Shown here piece after piece: positions 17,820 through 25,626 of a stretch of 36,801 bases of DNA (positions are counted from its first letter, which is position 1; every line of letters starts with the position of its first letter). The DNA comes from Bacteroidota bacterium. Lineage in GTDB: Bacteria > Bacteroidota > Bacteroidia > Chitinophagales > Saprospiraceae. The DNA is taken from positions 1 through 36,801 of the forward strand of contig CAUJDW010000118.1 of NCBI GenBank assembly GCA_963169455.1, written 5' to 3'. A program made the position numbers and the translations under genes. The notes below the pieces were generated by a model. That model saw only the letters and a list, made by a program, of their open reading frames with translations. It was not told the DNA's origin and searched no databases.

Positions 17820-19277
17820 ATGGTATTTGATTTGCCGAGAGACGAAAGCCCGATCATCAAGGTGCTGGGCGTGGGGGGCGGTGGAAGCAACGCCGTCACA
17901 CACATGTTCAAGCAGGGGATCGTGGGGGTTGACTTTGCCATCTGCAATACGGATTCCCAGGCCATGGACTGGAGCCCGGTGCCGACCAAGATCCAGCTGG
18001 GGCCCAACCTCACGGAAGGCCGCGGCGCCGGTTCGAAACCCAATATTGGTAAAATGGCCTGCGAGGAATCCATCGAAGATGTGCGAACCTTCCTGGAAAA
18101 CAACTGCAAAATGTTGTTCGTAACCGCGGGCATGGGCGGCGGCACCGGCACCGGCGCAGCCCCCATCATAGCCAAAACGGCCAAGGAAATGGACATCCTG
18201 ACGGTGGGCATCGTGACCATGCCCTTCCTCTTCGAAGGCCGCCGCCGTATGATGCAGGGCTCGGAGGGCCTGGCGGAACTGAAAAAACACGTCGACACCC
18301 TCATCATCATTTCCAATGACAAACTGCGGCAGATCCACGGCAACCTGTCCATCTCCGACGCCTTCGCCAGAGCGGACAACATCCTGACCACAGCGGCCAA
18401 AGGCATTGCCGAGATCATCACCGTGCCGGGTTATGTCAACGTCGACTTTGAGGACGTCAATACCGTCATGCGCGACAGCGGCGTGGCCATCATGGGCACC
18501 GCTTCAGCCGCCGGCGAAGACCGCGCCAAGCGGGCCGTCGATGAAGCCCTCAACTCGCCCCTGCTCGAAGACAACAACATCCAGGGCGCTCAGCACATCC
18601 TGCTGAACATCACTTCCGGCACCAAGGAGGTGACCATGGATGAGATTTTCGAGATCACGGAATTCGTCCAGGAAGAAGCCGGCTTCGGCACCGACCTCAT
18701 CTGGGGCAATTGCTACGATGAGTCGCTGGGCGAAAAGGTCAGCGTCACGATCATCGCCACGGGCTTCGAACACAAGCAGGCCAACCCGCAGCGCAAAGCC
18801 CCGGGCAGCGACCGCATCGTGGTCTCCCTCGATGACGAGGCTCCGAAAAAGGATCAGGATCAAAAAAAAAGGGGGTTGGCTGATATTGGTTTCGAAGAAG
18901 AAAACCCCGCAGCCAACACTTTCGAGTTCGACGATATCCGCCCCACTATCGAGAAATACCAGCAGCGCTCGCGCTATTCCTATGATGACCCCTTCCGCAA
19001 CGGGGAAGAGGACGTGAAACGGGAAGATGAGCGCCGCCGCCGCCTGGAAGAGGAACAGAAACGCCGCGAACGCCTGCGCCGCAACCCGGTAAAACTGAGC
19101 AACCCCAAGGCCATCATCGACCTGGAAAACGAACCGGCCTACCTGCGCCGCGGCGTTCAGCTGGACGATGTGCCCGACTCCTCAGAAGACGCCATGTCCA
19201 AATGGACGATTTCCGATGAAGAGGAACCGGAGTTCCGCAGCGGCGGGAATTCTTTCCTGCACGATAACGTGGACTAA
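17820..19277 (+). CDS. ftsZ: Cell division protein FtsZ
   Basis: FtsZ is the tubulin-like GTPase that forms the division ring. The N-terminal GTPase motif VGGGGSNAV is followed by the tubulin signature GGGTGTG at 106-112. The T7 loop NVDFED at 207-212 supplies the catalytic aspartates. The core ends near residue 320. A long charged linker follows, with KREDERRRRLEEEQKRRERL. The conserved Bacteroidota-type tail ends in NSFLHDNVD, which should be the peptide bound by FtsA. The 485 aa length is typical for the phylum. It is the last gene of the cluster and is followed by hairpins and a terminator. Confidence 0.97.
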   Translation: MVFDLPRDESPIIKVLGVGGGGSNAVTHMFKQGIVGVDFAICNTDSQAMDWSPVPTKIQLGPNLTEGRGAGSKPNIGKMACEESIEDVRTFLENNCKMLFVTAGMGGGTGTGAAPIIAKTAKEMDILTVGIVTMPFLFEGRRRMMQGSEGLAELKKHVDTLIIISNDKLRQIHGNLSISDAFARADNILTTAAKGIAEIITVPGYVNVDFEDVNTVMRDSGVAIMGTASAAGEDRAKRAVDEALNSPLLEDNNIQGAQHILLNITSGTKEVTMDEIFEITEFVQEEAGFGTDLIWGNCYDESLGEKVSVTIIATGFEHKQANPQRKAPGSDRIVVSLDDEAPKKDQDQKKRGLADIGFEEENPAANTFEFDDIRPTIEKYQQRSRYSYDDPFRNGEEDVKREDERRRRLEEEQKRRERLRRNPVKLSNPKAIIDLENEPAYLRRGVQLDDVPDSSEDAMSKWTISDEEEPEFRSGGNSFLHDNVD

Positions 19278-19332
19278 TACAAGGCGGTTGAGCTTTGATT
19301 GGCGCTTAACCTTTAACAACGATAACTGCACC

Positions 19333-19400
19333 CTGCCGGTTGCCGGCAGCAAACTGAATGATCAAGGGCCAGCCTGGGGTTTCCGGGCTGGCTTTTGTTT
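19333..19400 (+). terminator. Intrinsic terminator of the dcw cluster (with preceding hairpin)
   Basis: GCCAGCC (19368-19374) pairs with GGCTGGC (19386-19392) and is followed by TTTTGTTT, a standard intrinsic terminator about 90 nt after ftsZ. A separate small hairpin, CTGCCGG-TTG-CCGGCAG, lies just before it at 19333-19349 and may protect the 3' end. Confidence 0.8.
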
Positions 19401-19562
19401 CTCAGGCTCCCCCAAAACGGGATTGTGACTGTTGCCCACCTTAATTCTAACTTGGCAGCACTTTTTGATTTAGCCGCGTAGCAGCGACATGGCGGGAGGT
19501 GCGGGCTGCCCCCCCAAGCTCTTTGCCCTCCCGATTTCGATCCACCGGATATCATCGGCGTG
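19401..19562. other. Non-coding spacer after the dcw terminator
   Basis: No plausible gene is seen here. A C/G-rich part (GGCGGGAGGTGCGGGCTGCC at about 19493-19512, then a run of seven C and an antisense-like CCCTCCCG at 19527-19534) can fold into imperfect hairpins. It looks like a decayed repeat or untranslated spacer. Confidence 0.4.
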
Positions 19563-19584
19563 AAAAGGTGCAGCGCACCTTTTT
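19563..19584. terminator. Bidirectional intrinsic terminator
   Basis: AAAAGGTGC (19563-19571), loop AGC, GCACCTTTT (19575-19583), then a further T. The stem is perfect, with an A-tract on the left and a T-tract on the right, so it could end transcription from either side. The rest of 19585-19752 is AT-rich upstream sequence of the next small gene, without a clear -7 box. Confidence 0.7.
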
Positions 19585-19752
19585 ATGCCTTTTGCTCTAT
19601 GCTCTATGCCGCCCACCCGACAAACGTCCCCACTTTTAACAACTTCTTAATCTCTTTCCCTGAACAAGCCGCCAAAAATTAAAGTTATAACACTGGTAAC
19701 GATTTTAAAAATCCCGGCACTAAGTAGAAAATCCCAATAAATACGATCCAAC

Positions 19753-20022
19753 ATGAACATCCGGAAAATCAAACTCGCACTGACGGTCGGCCTGCTGAAT
19801 GCCGGCCAGGACAATGTACTGAGCGCAGTGAAAGGCCTCATGCTCGGCTTTAAAGAAGTTGGCGCTTTTCTCGGCGCCAGGCTCATCGGTAATGAACGGC
19901 TGAATGCCGCCCTGGTCAGGGAGCGGTACGCCATCCAGTTCGAGAACTGCACCCTCGACCTGGACCTGGTGTCCAACCCGTTCACCCGGAGCCAGTCCGT
20001 GCAGGGGTTTGAACTGCATTAG
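19753..20022 (+). CDS. Small protein of unknown function
   Basis: This 89-residue reading frame starts MNIRKIKLALTVGLL and ends QGFELH. I do not recognise the family. It has no signal peptide or clear membrane segment, although the first 35 residues are mildly hydrophobic and could form an amphipathic helix. Third codon positions are mostly G or C, like the neighbouring genes, and a strong intrinsic terminator in the same direction follows 115 nt downstream. Both support a real transcribed gene. Antisense frames over the same region are S/R-rich and look like shadows. It stands alone between ftsZ and typA. Confidence 0.5.
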   Translation: MNIRKIKLALTVGLLNAGQDNVLSAVKGLMLGFKEVGAFLGARLIGNERLNAALVRERYAIQFENCTLDLDLVSNPFTRSQSVQGFELH

Positions 20023-20136
20023 GCACGCCTGATGTTGAGTATAGCGAAATCCCGTACCGCCGGAAGGAAGCTGGGGCCGGACGCCGCTTTGGCCGCCTCG
20101 GTTCCACTTAACCGGCCATAAATATATCCAAGATTG

Positions 20137-20174
20137 CAACGGCTTCCCTCAAAGAGGGGAGCCGTTGGCTTTTT
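20137..20174 (+). terminator. Strong intrinsic terminator
   Basis: CAACGGCTTCCCTC (20137-20150) and GAGGGGAGCCGTTG (20154-20167) form a 14-bp stem with one G-U pair and an AAA loop. It is followed by GCTTTTT. It is oriented for the + strand and serves the small gene at 19753 or a non-coding transcript. It separates this unit from typA. Confidence 0.88.
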
Positions 20175-20241
20175 AGGGGGTGCACTCGAAAATTTCTCAT
20201 TCATTTAAAACAAGGGACTACCTCCCCACCCAAAATTCTCC

Positions 20242-20249
20242 TATCTTTG
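20242..20249 (+). promoter_or_regulatory. Promoter -7 box of typA
   Basis: TATCTTTG is a perfect TAnnTTTG box, 68 nt upstream of the typA ATG. The leader contains a small hairpin (CCGGAG at 20274-20279 with CTCCGG at 20288-20293). No clear -33 TTTG is seen at the usual distance. Confidence 0.65.
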
Positions 20250-20317
20250 CGGCCTCAATTTGAAACCACCTGCCCGGAGGCGTTGTTCTCCGGTTCAGAA
20301 TGTGTTAAATCTCTTTT

Positions 20318-22123
20318 ATGCAACTCAGAAATATTGCCATTATTGCCCACGTCGACCACGGCAAGACGACGCTGGTAGACAAGATGATCCTGGCCGGCAA
20401 GCTCTTTAAAGACCACGAGCGGCCCGGCGAGCTGATCATGGACAGCAACGACCTGGAGCGGGAGCGGGGCATTACCATCCTGGCCAAAAACGTTTCGATC
20501 CACTATAAAGACGTCAAGATCAACATCATAGACACGCCGGGCCACAGCGACTTCGGCGGCGAGGTGGAGCGTGTGCTCAACATGGCCGACGGCGTGCTGC
20601 TGCTGGTGGACGCCTTCGAAGGGCCCATGCCCCAGACGCGCTTCGTCACCCAGAAAGCCATCGAGCTGGGCCTGAAGCCCATTGTGGTGGTCAACAAGGT
20701 GGATAAGGAAAACTGCACCCCCGAAGAGGTGCAGGAAGCCATGTTCGACCTGATGTTCAGCCTCGACGCCAGCGAAGACCAGCTGGATTTTCCCACTATC
20801 TTCGGCTCGGCCAAACAGGGCTGGATGAGCACCGACTGGCGGCAGCCCACGCAGGATATTATCCCTCTGCTGGACGCCATCGTGGAATACATCCCGGCGC
20901 CTAAAATTGAAAAGGGCACGCCGCAACTCCTGGTGACTTCCCTCGACTACTCGCCCTATATCGGGCGCATTGCCGTCGGCCGCCTGCAGCGCGGCTCCCT
21001 GCGCAACGGCCAGATGGTGTCTTTGATGAAAAAGGACGGCAACGTTCAGAAGAACCGCGTCCGCAACCTTTTCGTGTTCGAAGGTTTCGAGCGGGTGGAA
21101 ACCGAAGAAGTGCAGGCCGGCGAGATCTGCGCCGTTTTCGGCGTGGAAGGCTTCGAGATCGGCGACACCATCGCCTGCCCGGATGTGCCGGAGGCCCTGC
21201 CCACCATCGCCATCGACGAGCCCACCATGAGCATGGTGTTCACCATCAACGACTCGCCCTTCTTCGGCAGGGAAGGCAAGTTCGTCACCTCCCGCCACAT
21301 CAAGGACCGCCTGGAGCGGGAGCTGGAGAAAAACCTCGCCCTGCGGGTCGAGGATACGGGCTCGGCCGATACTTTCCGCGTTTTCGGCCGCGGCGTGCTG
21401 CACCTTTCCGTGCTGATCGAAACCATGCGCCGGGAAGGTTATGAACTGCAGATCGGGCAGCCCCAGGTGATCACCAAACGCATCGATGGGGTAGTGCACG
21501 AGCCGGTGGAAGAACTGACCATCGACCTGCCCGAGGGCATGTCCGGAACGGCCATCGATATGGTGACGCGCCGCAAAGGTGTGATGCTGAGCATGGAACC
21601 CAAAGCGGGCCGGGTGCTGCTCCGCTTCGAAATACCCTCCCGCGGCATCATGGGGCTGCGCAGCCAGATGCTGACGGCAACGGCCGGCGAGGCAGTCATG
21701 ACCCACCGCTTCCTGGAATTCCAACCGCATAAGGGCGAAATCCCGGGCCGTATTAATGGCTCCCTGATCGCGCTGGAGACGGGCACTGCCATCCCTTACA
21801 GCATCAACAACCTGCAGGACCGCGGCAAATTCTTCATCGCTCCCGGCGAGGAAGTCTACGAAGGCCAGGTCGTCGGCGAGAACAGCCGCCCGGGCGACCT
21901 GGTGGTGAACCTCATCAAAACCAAGAAGCTTACCAACATGCGGGCTTCCGGCTCCGACGACAAGCTTCGCCTGGTGCCGCCAAAGCGCTTCAGCCTGGAA
22001 GAGGCCCTGGAGTACATCCAGGAGGATGAATACGTGGAAGTGACGCCCCATTCGCTGCGCCTGCGCAAGATATACCTGAAGGAACACGAACGCAAGCGGG
22101 CGAAGAACAGCGCCCTGGCATAG
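20318..22123 (+). CDS. typA: Translational GTPase TypA/BipA
   Basis: TypA (BipA) is a ribosome-associated GTPase of the EF-G/LepA group that helps ribosome assembly and stress adaptation. The 601 aa length is normal. The GTPase motifs are complete: G1 AHVDHGKTT (about 9-17), the switch region RERGITI, G3 [14 protein letters not shown] and G4 NKVDK. The domains are the EF-Tu-like domain 2 (about 205-290), EF-G-like domains III and V, and the TypA-specific C-terminal domain with [27 protein letters not shown] and the [12 protein letters not shown] stretch. It has its own promoter and no operon partner. The next gene is convergent. Confidence 0.96.
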   Translation: MQLRNIAIIAHVDHGKTTLVDKMILAGKLFKDHERPGELIMDSNDLERERGITILAKNVSIHYKDVKINIIDTPGHSDFGGEVERVLNMADGVLLLVDAFEGPMPQTRFVTQKAIELGLKPIVVVNKVDKENCTPEEVQEAMFDLMFSLDASEDQLDFPTIFGSAKQGWMSTDWRQPTQDIIPLLDAIVEYIPAPKIEKGTPQLLVTSLDYSPYIGRIAVGRLQRGSLRNGQMVSLMKKDGNVQKNRVRNLFVFEGFERVETEEVQAGEICAVFGVEGFEIGDTIACPDVPEALPTIAIDEPTMSMVFTINDSPFFGREGKFVTSRHIKDRLERELEKNLALRVEDTGSADTFRVFGRGVLHLSVLIETMRREGYELQIGQPQVITKRIDGVVHEPVEELTIDLPEGMSGTAIDMVTRRKGVMLSMEPKAGRVLLRFEIPSRGIMGLRSQMLTATAGEAVMTHRFLEFQPHKGEIPGRINGSLIALETGTAIPYSINNLQDRGKFFIAPGEEVYEGQVVGENSRPGDLVVNLIKTKKLTNMRASGSDDKLRLVPPKRFSLEEALEYIQEDEYVEVTPHSLRLRKIYLKEHERKRAKNSALA

Positions 22124-22140
22124 CGTGTAAATGAACCGAA

Positions 22141-22173
22141 GAGGCGCAAAGGCCGCGGAGTTCTTTGCGCCTC
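22141..22173. terminator. Palindrome between convergent typA and the Pmp3-like gene
   Basis: GAGGCGCAAAG (22141-22151) and CTTTGCGCCTC (22163-22173) form a perfect 11-bp stem with an 11-nt loop, in the 66-bp gap between two convergent genes. There is no T-tract, but position suggests a shared 3' end structure. The right arm with its continuation TCTGCGG resembles the repeat at 3114-3155. Confidence 0.5.
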
Positions 22174-22189
22174 TCTGCGGCTCCCTTTA

Positions 22190-22585
22190 TCAATTCTCGC
22201 TCAGGATGACGTACAGGGTGTAGATCAGGCCCGGCAGATACAACAGAAGCCATAGCACGAGCGAAATCCAGAAGCGGTTGGTGGCCGAACCTTCGTACAG
22301 GTACATGGCCAGCGGCGGCAGCAGGATGGCGATAATTACGAGGAGGAGCAGGTCATCCGCCAGGGTGGCGCGTAATTCCCTGAACCAGGATTTGAATTCC
22401 CTGCGCATTTCGCGCTTTTCTTTCCTTTCCAGCTTGCGTTGCTCTTTTTTGCTCAGCGCGGCGCCGCCCGCTTCCACGCTTTCCGCAGCAGCTTCAGGAG
22501 TAACCCGGTGCACTACAGCCAGCGCTTCCGTCGTGCTGAACAATAGCAGGAAGCTCAGGCAGGTGAGTAAATAGCTTAGTTTCAT
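22190..22585 (-). CDS. YqaE/Pmp3-family membrane protein with exported N-terminal extension
   Basis: The C-terminal part (about residues 78-131) is a Pmp3/YqaE (UPF0057) domain: two membrane segments with ILLPPLAMYLYEG, FWISLVLWLLLYLPGLIYTLYVIL split around the loop. Classical members are about 52 aa and consist of this part only. Here it is preceded by a signal peptide (MKLSYLLTCLSFLLLFSTTEALA) and a charged linker (LSKKEQRKLERKEKREMRREF). This longer form is, from memory, common in Bacteroidota. Pmp3 proteins are linked to membrane potential and salt stress in yeast and plants; the bacterial role is unknown. It lies convergent to typA and 81 bp downstream of the oxidoreductase gene on the same strand. 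Confidence 0.85.
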   Translation of the reverse strand: MKLSYLLTCLSFLLLFSTTEALAVVHRVTPEAAAESVEAGGAALSKKEQRKLERKEKREMRREFKSWFRELRATLADDLLLLVIIAILLPPLAMYLYEGSATNRFWISLVLWLLLYLPGLIYTLYVILSEN

Positions 22586-22666
22586 AAGGTATCAGTTGTG
22601 TTGGTGAAATAATACATGTTGCGGGCACAGCCTCTGGTTGCTCACCAATCCATTGCCCTCTAACTT

Positions 22667-23869
22667 CTAAATCCTGTCATACTCCTCTTTCCAGGACGTC
22701 ATCTGCCGGCCGCGCAGGGCGTCGATGGCCATTCGCACGCTGATAGCGGTGCGGGCGCCGGTGCGGACGTTGGAGGAGGGCTCTTTGCCGTTTTTGATGC
22801 ACTGGTAAAAATCGGAAAGGGCGTAATGCGATCCTTCCCAGCCTTCCTTCTTGGCATAATGGATGGGGATGCCCTTGCCGGCGCTCAGCGATTCGATGGT
22901 CGCGCCGGTCACGCCATCCACATCGCCCCATTGCGGGCTGGTGGGTTCGGGATAGATCCAGGCCTTGTCCATCGACAGCTCGATGGTGCCGTCGCTGCCC
23001 TTGAACTTGAAGAGGAAGCCTTCGTGGGCGTTGGCCGTCAGGGCGATGAGGTTCACCTTCAGCCCGTTGGGGTATTCCAGGATGGTGTTGACGTTGTCAA
23101 AGGTTTCGCGGCCGTCCTTCCAGAAGTCGATGCCGCCGAAGCCTATGGCGTGGATAGGGTGGCTGTCGAACACCCAGTTGACGAAGTCGATCTGGTGGGA
23201 GTGGAGCTCGGCCGTCAGCCCGCCGGAGTACTCCGTGTACATGCGCCAGTTGATGACCCGTTCGTAGCGGGGGTCCGGCACGGGGCGCCGCCAGTCGCCG
23301 TTCCGGTTCCACTGGATGTAAACGTTGGTGACCGTTCCGATGTGTTCGTCCCGGATGAGTTTGGCCACCTGGGGGTAGATCGGCAGGTAGCGGTACTGGT
23401 GCCCGACCTGGAACACCTGTTTAACCGATTTGGCCTTTTCGGCGAGTTTGAGCGCCTCATCGATCTGGTAAGTCATCGTCTTTTCACAAAAAACGTGTTT
23501 GCCGCTGTCGAGGGCGGCCACCGCCATTTCGTAGTGCATGGAGAGGGGGGTGGCGATGATGACGGCATCCACCCTTTTATCGGCCAGCAGGCCTTTGTAG
23601 TCGGGGTAGGCCCTGCAGTCTTTTCCGGCGGCTTCCACTGCCGGTTCCAGCCGGAAGGGCAGGATGTCGGAGCAGGCCACCACTTTGAATTCGGGCATGC
23701 CCTGCATCAGGCGTATGAGCCCGCCGCCGCGGTCGCCTGTTCCGATTACGCCGATGTTAAGCACGTCACTGGGGGAGGCTTTCCGTTGGATAGCCTGCGC
23801 ATAGGGCATGCTCAGCGCCAGGCCGGCGCCGGCAAGCATGCTGTCTTTCATGAATTTTCGCCTGTTCAT
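22667..23869 (-). CDS. Exported Gfo/Idh/MocA-family oxidoreductase
   Basis: A 400-residue NAD(P)-dependent oxidoreductase. A twin-arginine signal [20 protein letters not shown] marks export in folded form with cofactor. The Rossmann motif [11 protein letters not shown] (about 40-50) is followed by the family lysine motif CEKTM (128-132, K130). The C-terminal alpha/beta domain contains [18 protein letters not shown] (about 215-232), whose histidines are usual near the active site. Substrates of this large family are mostly sugars, cyclitols or glycosides, and cannot be named here. Tat-exported members are frequent in Bacteroidota and Planctomycetota, often beside glycan genes, but none are seen next to it. 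Confidence 0.9.
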   Translation of the reverse strand: MNRRKFMKDSMLAGAGLALSMPYAQAIQRKASPSDVLNIGVIGTGDRGGGLIRLMQGMPEFKVVACSDILPFRLEPAVEAAGKDCRAYPDYKGLLADKRVDAVIIATPLSMHYEMAVAALDSGKHVFCEKTMTYQIDEALKLAEKAKSVKQVFQVGHQYRYLPIYPQVAKLIRDEHIGTVTNVYIQWNRNGDWRRPVPDPRYERVINWRMYTEYSGGLTAELHSHQIDFVNWVFDSHPIHAIGFGGIDFWKDGRETFDNVNTILEYPNGLKVNLIALTANAHEGFLFKFKGSDGTIELSMDKAWIYPEPTSPQWGDVDGVTGATIESLSAGKGIPIHYAKKEGWEGSHYALSDFYQCIKNGKEPSSNVRTGARTAISVRMAIDALRGRQMTSWKEEYDRI

Positions 23870-23899
23870 AGTTATTCCTTTTAGCCGATGCTATACCGG

Positions 23900-23992
23900 C
23901 CGGCAGTTGGTTTTGAGCACAACCTGACTGCCGGTACGGCATATACCTCGCTGCGCCATAAAGTTTTGCACAAAACCTGCCGCAGCGAAGTA
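23900..23992. other. Two adjacent large hairpins in a 179-bp intergenic gap
   Basis: Hairpin 1: CCGGCAGTTGGTT (23900-23912) with AACCTGACTGCCGG (23921-23934), one bulge. Hairpin 2: TACCTCGCTGCG (23944-23955) with CGCAGCGAAGTA (23981-23992), one mismatch, enclosing a nested GTTTTG (23963-23968) and CAAAAC (23971-23976). They lie between the lyase stop and the oxidoreductase start on the - strand. They could terminate the lyase transcript or regulate the oxidoreductase leader. Confidence 0.6.
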
Positions 23993-24048
23993 TAAATATA
24001 GGAAATTCAGCGCGAAAGTATCAATGCCCGGGAACAAGATGCGGGCAG

Positions 24049-25485
24049 CTACCATTTGCTCAGCAACCTGTTGAGCCAACCCATCCAGGCCGGTGGGGCG
24101 GGCATTTGCTGATTGTTGCCGGAGGGCGCCTTTTCCGTTTCGCCGTTTTCCGGGCCATAGAGTTTTTCAAACAATTGCCGGACGTTGCTGGACACCATGC
24201 CGCGGAAAGGGATGCGGGCCATCAGCCCGTAAATGGCGGCGCTGCCCTGGGCTTTGGCCTGCGGGTTGTTGCGGGCGTATGCGATAGCCTCCTTCAGGTC
24301 GTCCAGGTACTTTCCTATGGCCGGCAGGTTGTGCTGCATGACTGTCAGGTGTATGGAGTGGGGGCGTTGCTGGCGGTCCACTACCCAGCCTCGTTCTTCC
24401 AGGAAGTCGGCGATGACGAAGATGTCGGGTTTGTTGCTGCGGGTGGCGAAAGCCAGGATATTCATGCAGGGTTGTCCGAGGATGGTGAGTTCCGGTATCG
24501 CTTCAATACCCGCCCTGAGGCGGGCGCAGCCTTCCATGATGTTGCGGGTGATGCCGAGGTAGCCTTCCTGCCCGAGGCTGTGGATGGCGGCCCAGGCCGT
24601 GGCGATGGGGATGGCGGAGCGGGAGCCCAGCAGGGTTGGCGAGGCGTATATGCCGCCGGGCCAGTCGGTCGTGATAAAGAACTGGTGCCGCAGGTGGTTC
24701 ATGCTGCGGAACAACAGCACCGAGCTGCCCTTGGAGCCATAGCCGAATTTATGCGTATCGGCGGAGATGGAGGTGACGCCGGGCAGGCGGAAATCCCAGG
24801 GCGGAATGCTGCCGGGATGCAATTTTTCAACCCAGGGCAGCATGAAGCCTCCGATGCAGGCGTCGACGTGCAGAGGCAACCCGTAGCGGAGGGCGAGCGC
24901 CGAAGCCGCCTCCACCGGGTCGAGTGTGCCGTGGGGGTATGCGGGCGCCGAAACGGCCAGGAGCAGGGTCCGGGGCGTGATCAGTTTTTCCATCTCCGCA
25001 ATATTGGCCCGGCAATGGCCGTCGATCGGCGCTTTGCGCACCTTGAGCCCCAACAGGTGGGCGGCCTTCTCGAAGGCGGGGTGGATGGTCAGGGGAGCGA
25101 CGAGTTCGTTCCGTTTTTTGCCTTGCTGGCTGCTGCGCGCCCATTCCCGGTAGGTATAGAGGCTGAGCAGAATGCTCTCTGTCCCACCCGACGTCATAGT
25201 GCCGGCGGTGGATTCTTCGCCATTGAGCAGGCCTGCCGCCATGCCGATGATGTCGAGCTCCATCCGCTGGATGCTCTCCACCGCAAAAGGGTTGGCGTAA
25301 CTTTCCGAAATGAATAGCCGGGCGGTTTGCTGCAACAAGGCCCGGTGTTCGTCATCGACGTGGTAAACCAGGCTCCAGGTGCGGCCTTCGGCCCACATAG
25401 GGTCGCCTGATTTCATCGCTTCCATGTTGGCAAGTACAGCTTCTTCCGGCTGGCCCTGCAGGGGGATGGTCTTCCTGTTCTTCAT
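24049..25485 (-). CDS. Sphingosine-1-phosphate-lyase-like PLP-dependent enzyme
   Basis: A 478-residue fold-type I PLP enzyme of the group II decarboxylase superfamily. It most resembles eukaryotic and bacterial sphingosine-1-phosphate lyase, which splits sphingoid-base phosphates into a fatty aldehyde and phosphoethanolamine. Visible motifs are TSGGTESILL (98-107, phosphate cup), the histidine in IHPAFEKA (135) that stacks on PLP, D208 in VDACIGGF, and the Schiff-base lysine in SADTHKFGYGSKGSS (K246). The region GGIYASPTLLGSRS also matches the lyase family. There is no N-terminal membrane anchor, unlike the eukaryotic enzyme. Some Bacteroidota make sphingolipids, so turnover of such lipids is plausible. 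A related decarboxylase activity cannot be excluded. Confidence 0.85.
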   Translation of the reverse strand: MKNRKTIPLQGQPEEAVLANMEAMKSGDPMWAEGRTWSLVYHVDDEHRALLQQTARLFISESYANPFAVESIQRMELDIIGMAAGLLNGEESTAGTMTSGGTESILLSLYTYREWARSSQQGKKRNELVAPLTIHPAFEKAAHLLGLKVRKAPIDGHCRANIAEMEKLITPRTLLLAVSAPAYPHGTLDPVEAASALALRYGLPLHVDACIGGFMLPWVEKLHPGSIPPWDFRLPGVTSISADTHKFGYGSKGSSVLLFRSMNHLRHQFFITTDWPGGIYASPTLLGSRSAIPIATAWAAIHSLGQEGYLGITRNIMEGCARLRAGIEAIPELTILGQPCMNILAFATRSNKPDIFVIADFLEERGWVVDRQQRPHSIHLTVMQHNLPAIGKYLDDLKEAIAYARNNPQAKAQGSAAIYGLMARIPFRGMVSSNVRQLFEKLYGPENGETEKAPSGNNQQMPAPPAWMGWLNRLLSKW

Positions 25486-25490
25486 GGGGG

Positions 25491-25498
25491 CGAAGATA
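25491..25498 (-). promoter_or_regulatory. Possible near-leaderless promoter of the lyase gene
   Basis: Read on the - strand the sequence is TATCTTCG, one mismatch from TAnnTTTG. It ends 5 nt before the ATG (25485), so a transcript from it would be leaderless or nearly so, as at cvfB. Confidence 0.4.
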
Positions 25499-25501
25499 GC
25501 G

Positions 25502-25602
25502 GTTTCTGGGTTTCTGGGTTTCCGGGTTTCTGAGTTTCTTCCCAGGCTAAGCAGGAAAGCGACGGGGAGGCTGGGTGACTGGGAGAGGGGGTGACGAGTT
25601 GA
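25502..25602. repeat. Short GTTTCTGG tandem repeat plus GA-rich dispersed repeat
   Basis: Five 8-bp units GTTTCTGG / GTTTCCGG / GTTTCTGA / GTTTCTTC run from 25502 to 25541. A G/A-rich stretch at 25564-25602 (GGGGAGGCTGGG, then GGGAGAGGGGGTGACGAG) resembles the reverse complement of 36148-36180. The latter also lies next to a GTTTC-type 7-bp tandem repeat. Both sit in intergenic gaps. Confidence 0.6.
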
Positions 25603-25626
25603 GCCCCGGGCAATCCCGCGAATCAG

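Noticed and set aside
19647-20139. Two minus-strand frames opposite the 89-aa gene
   Set aside because: S/R-rich or without motifs, and the terminator at 20137-20174 points to + strand transcription.
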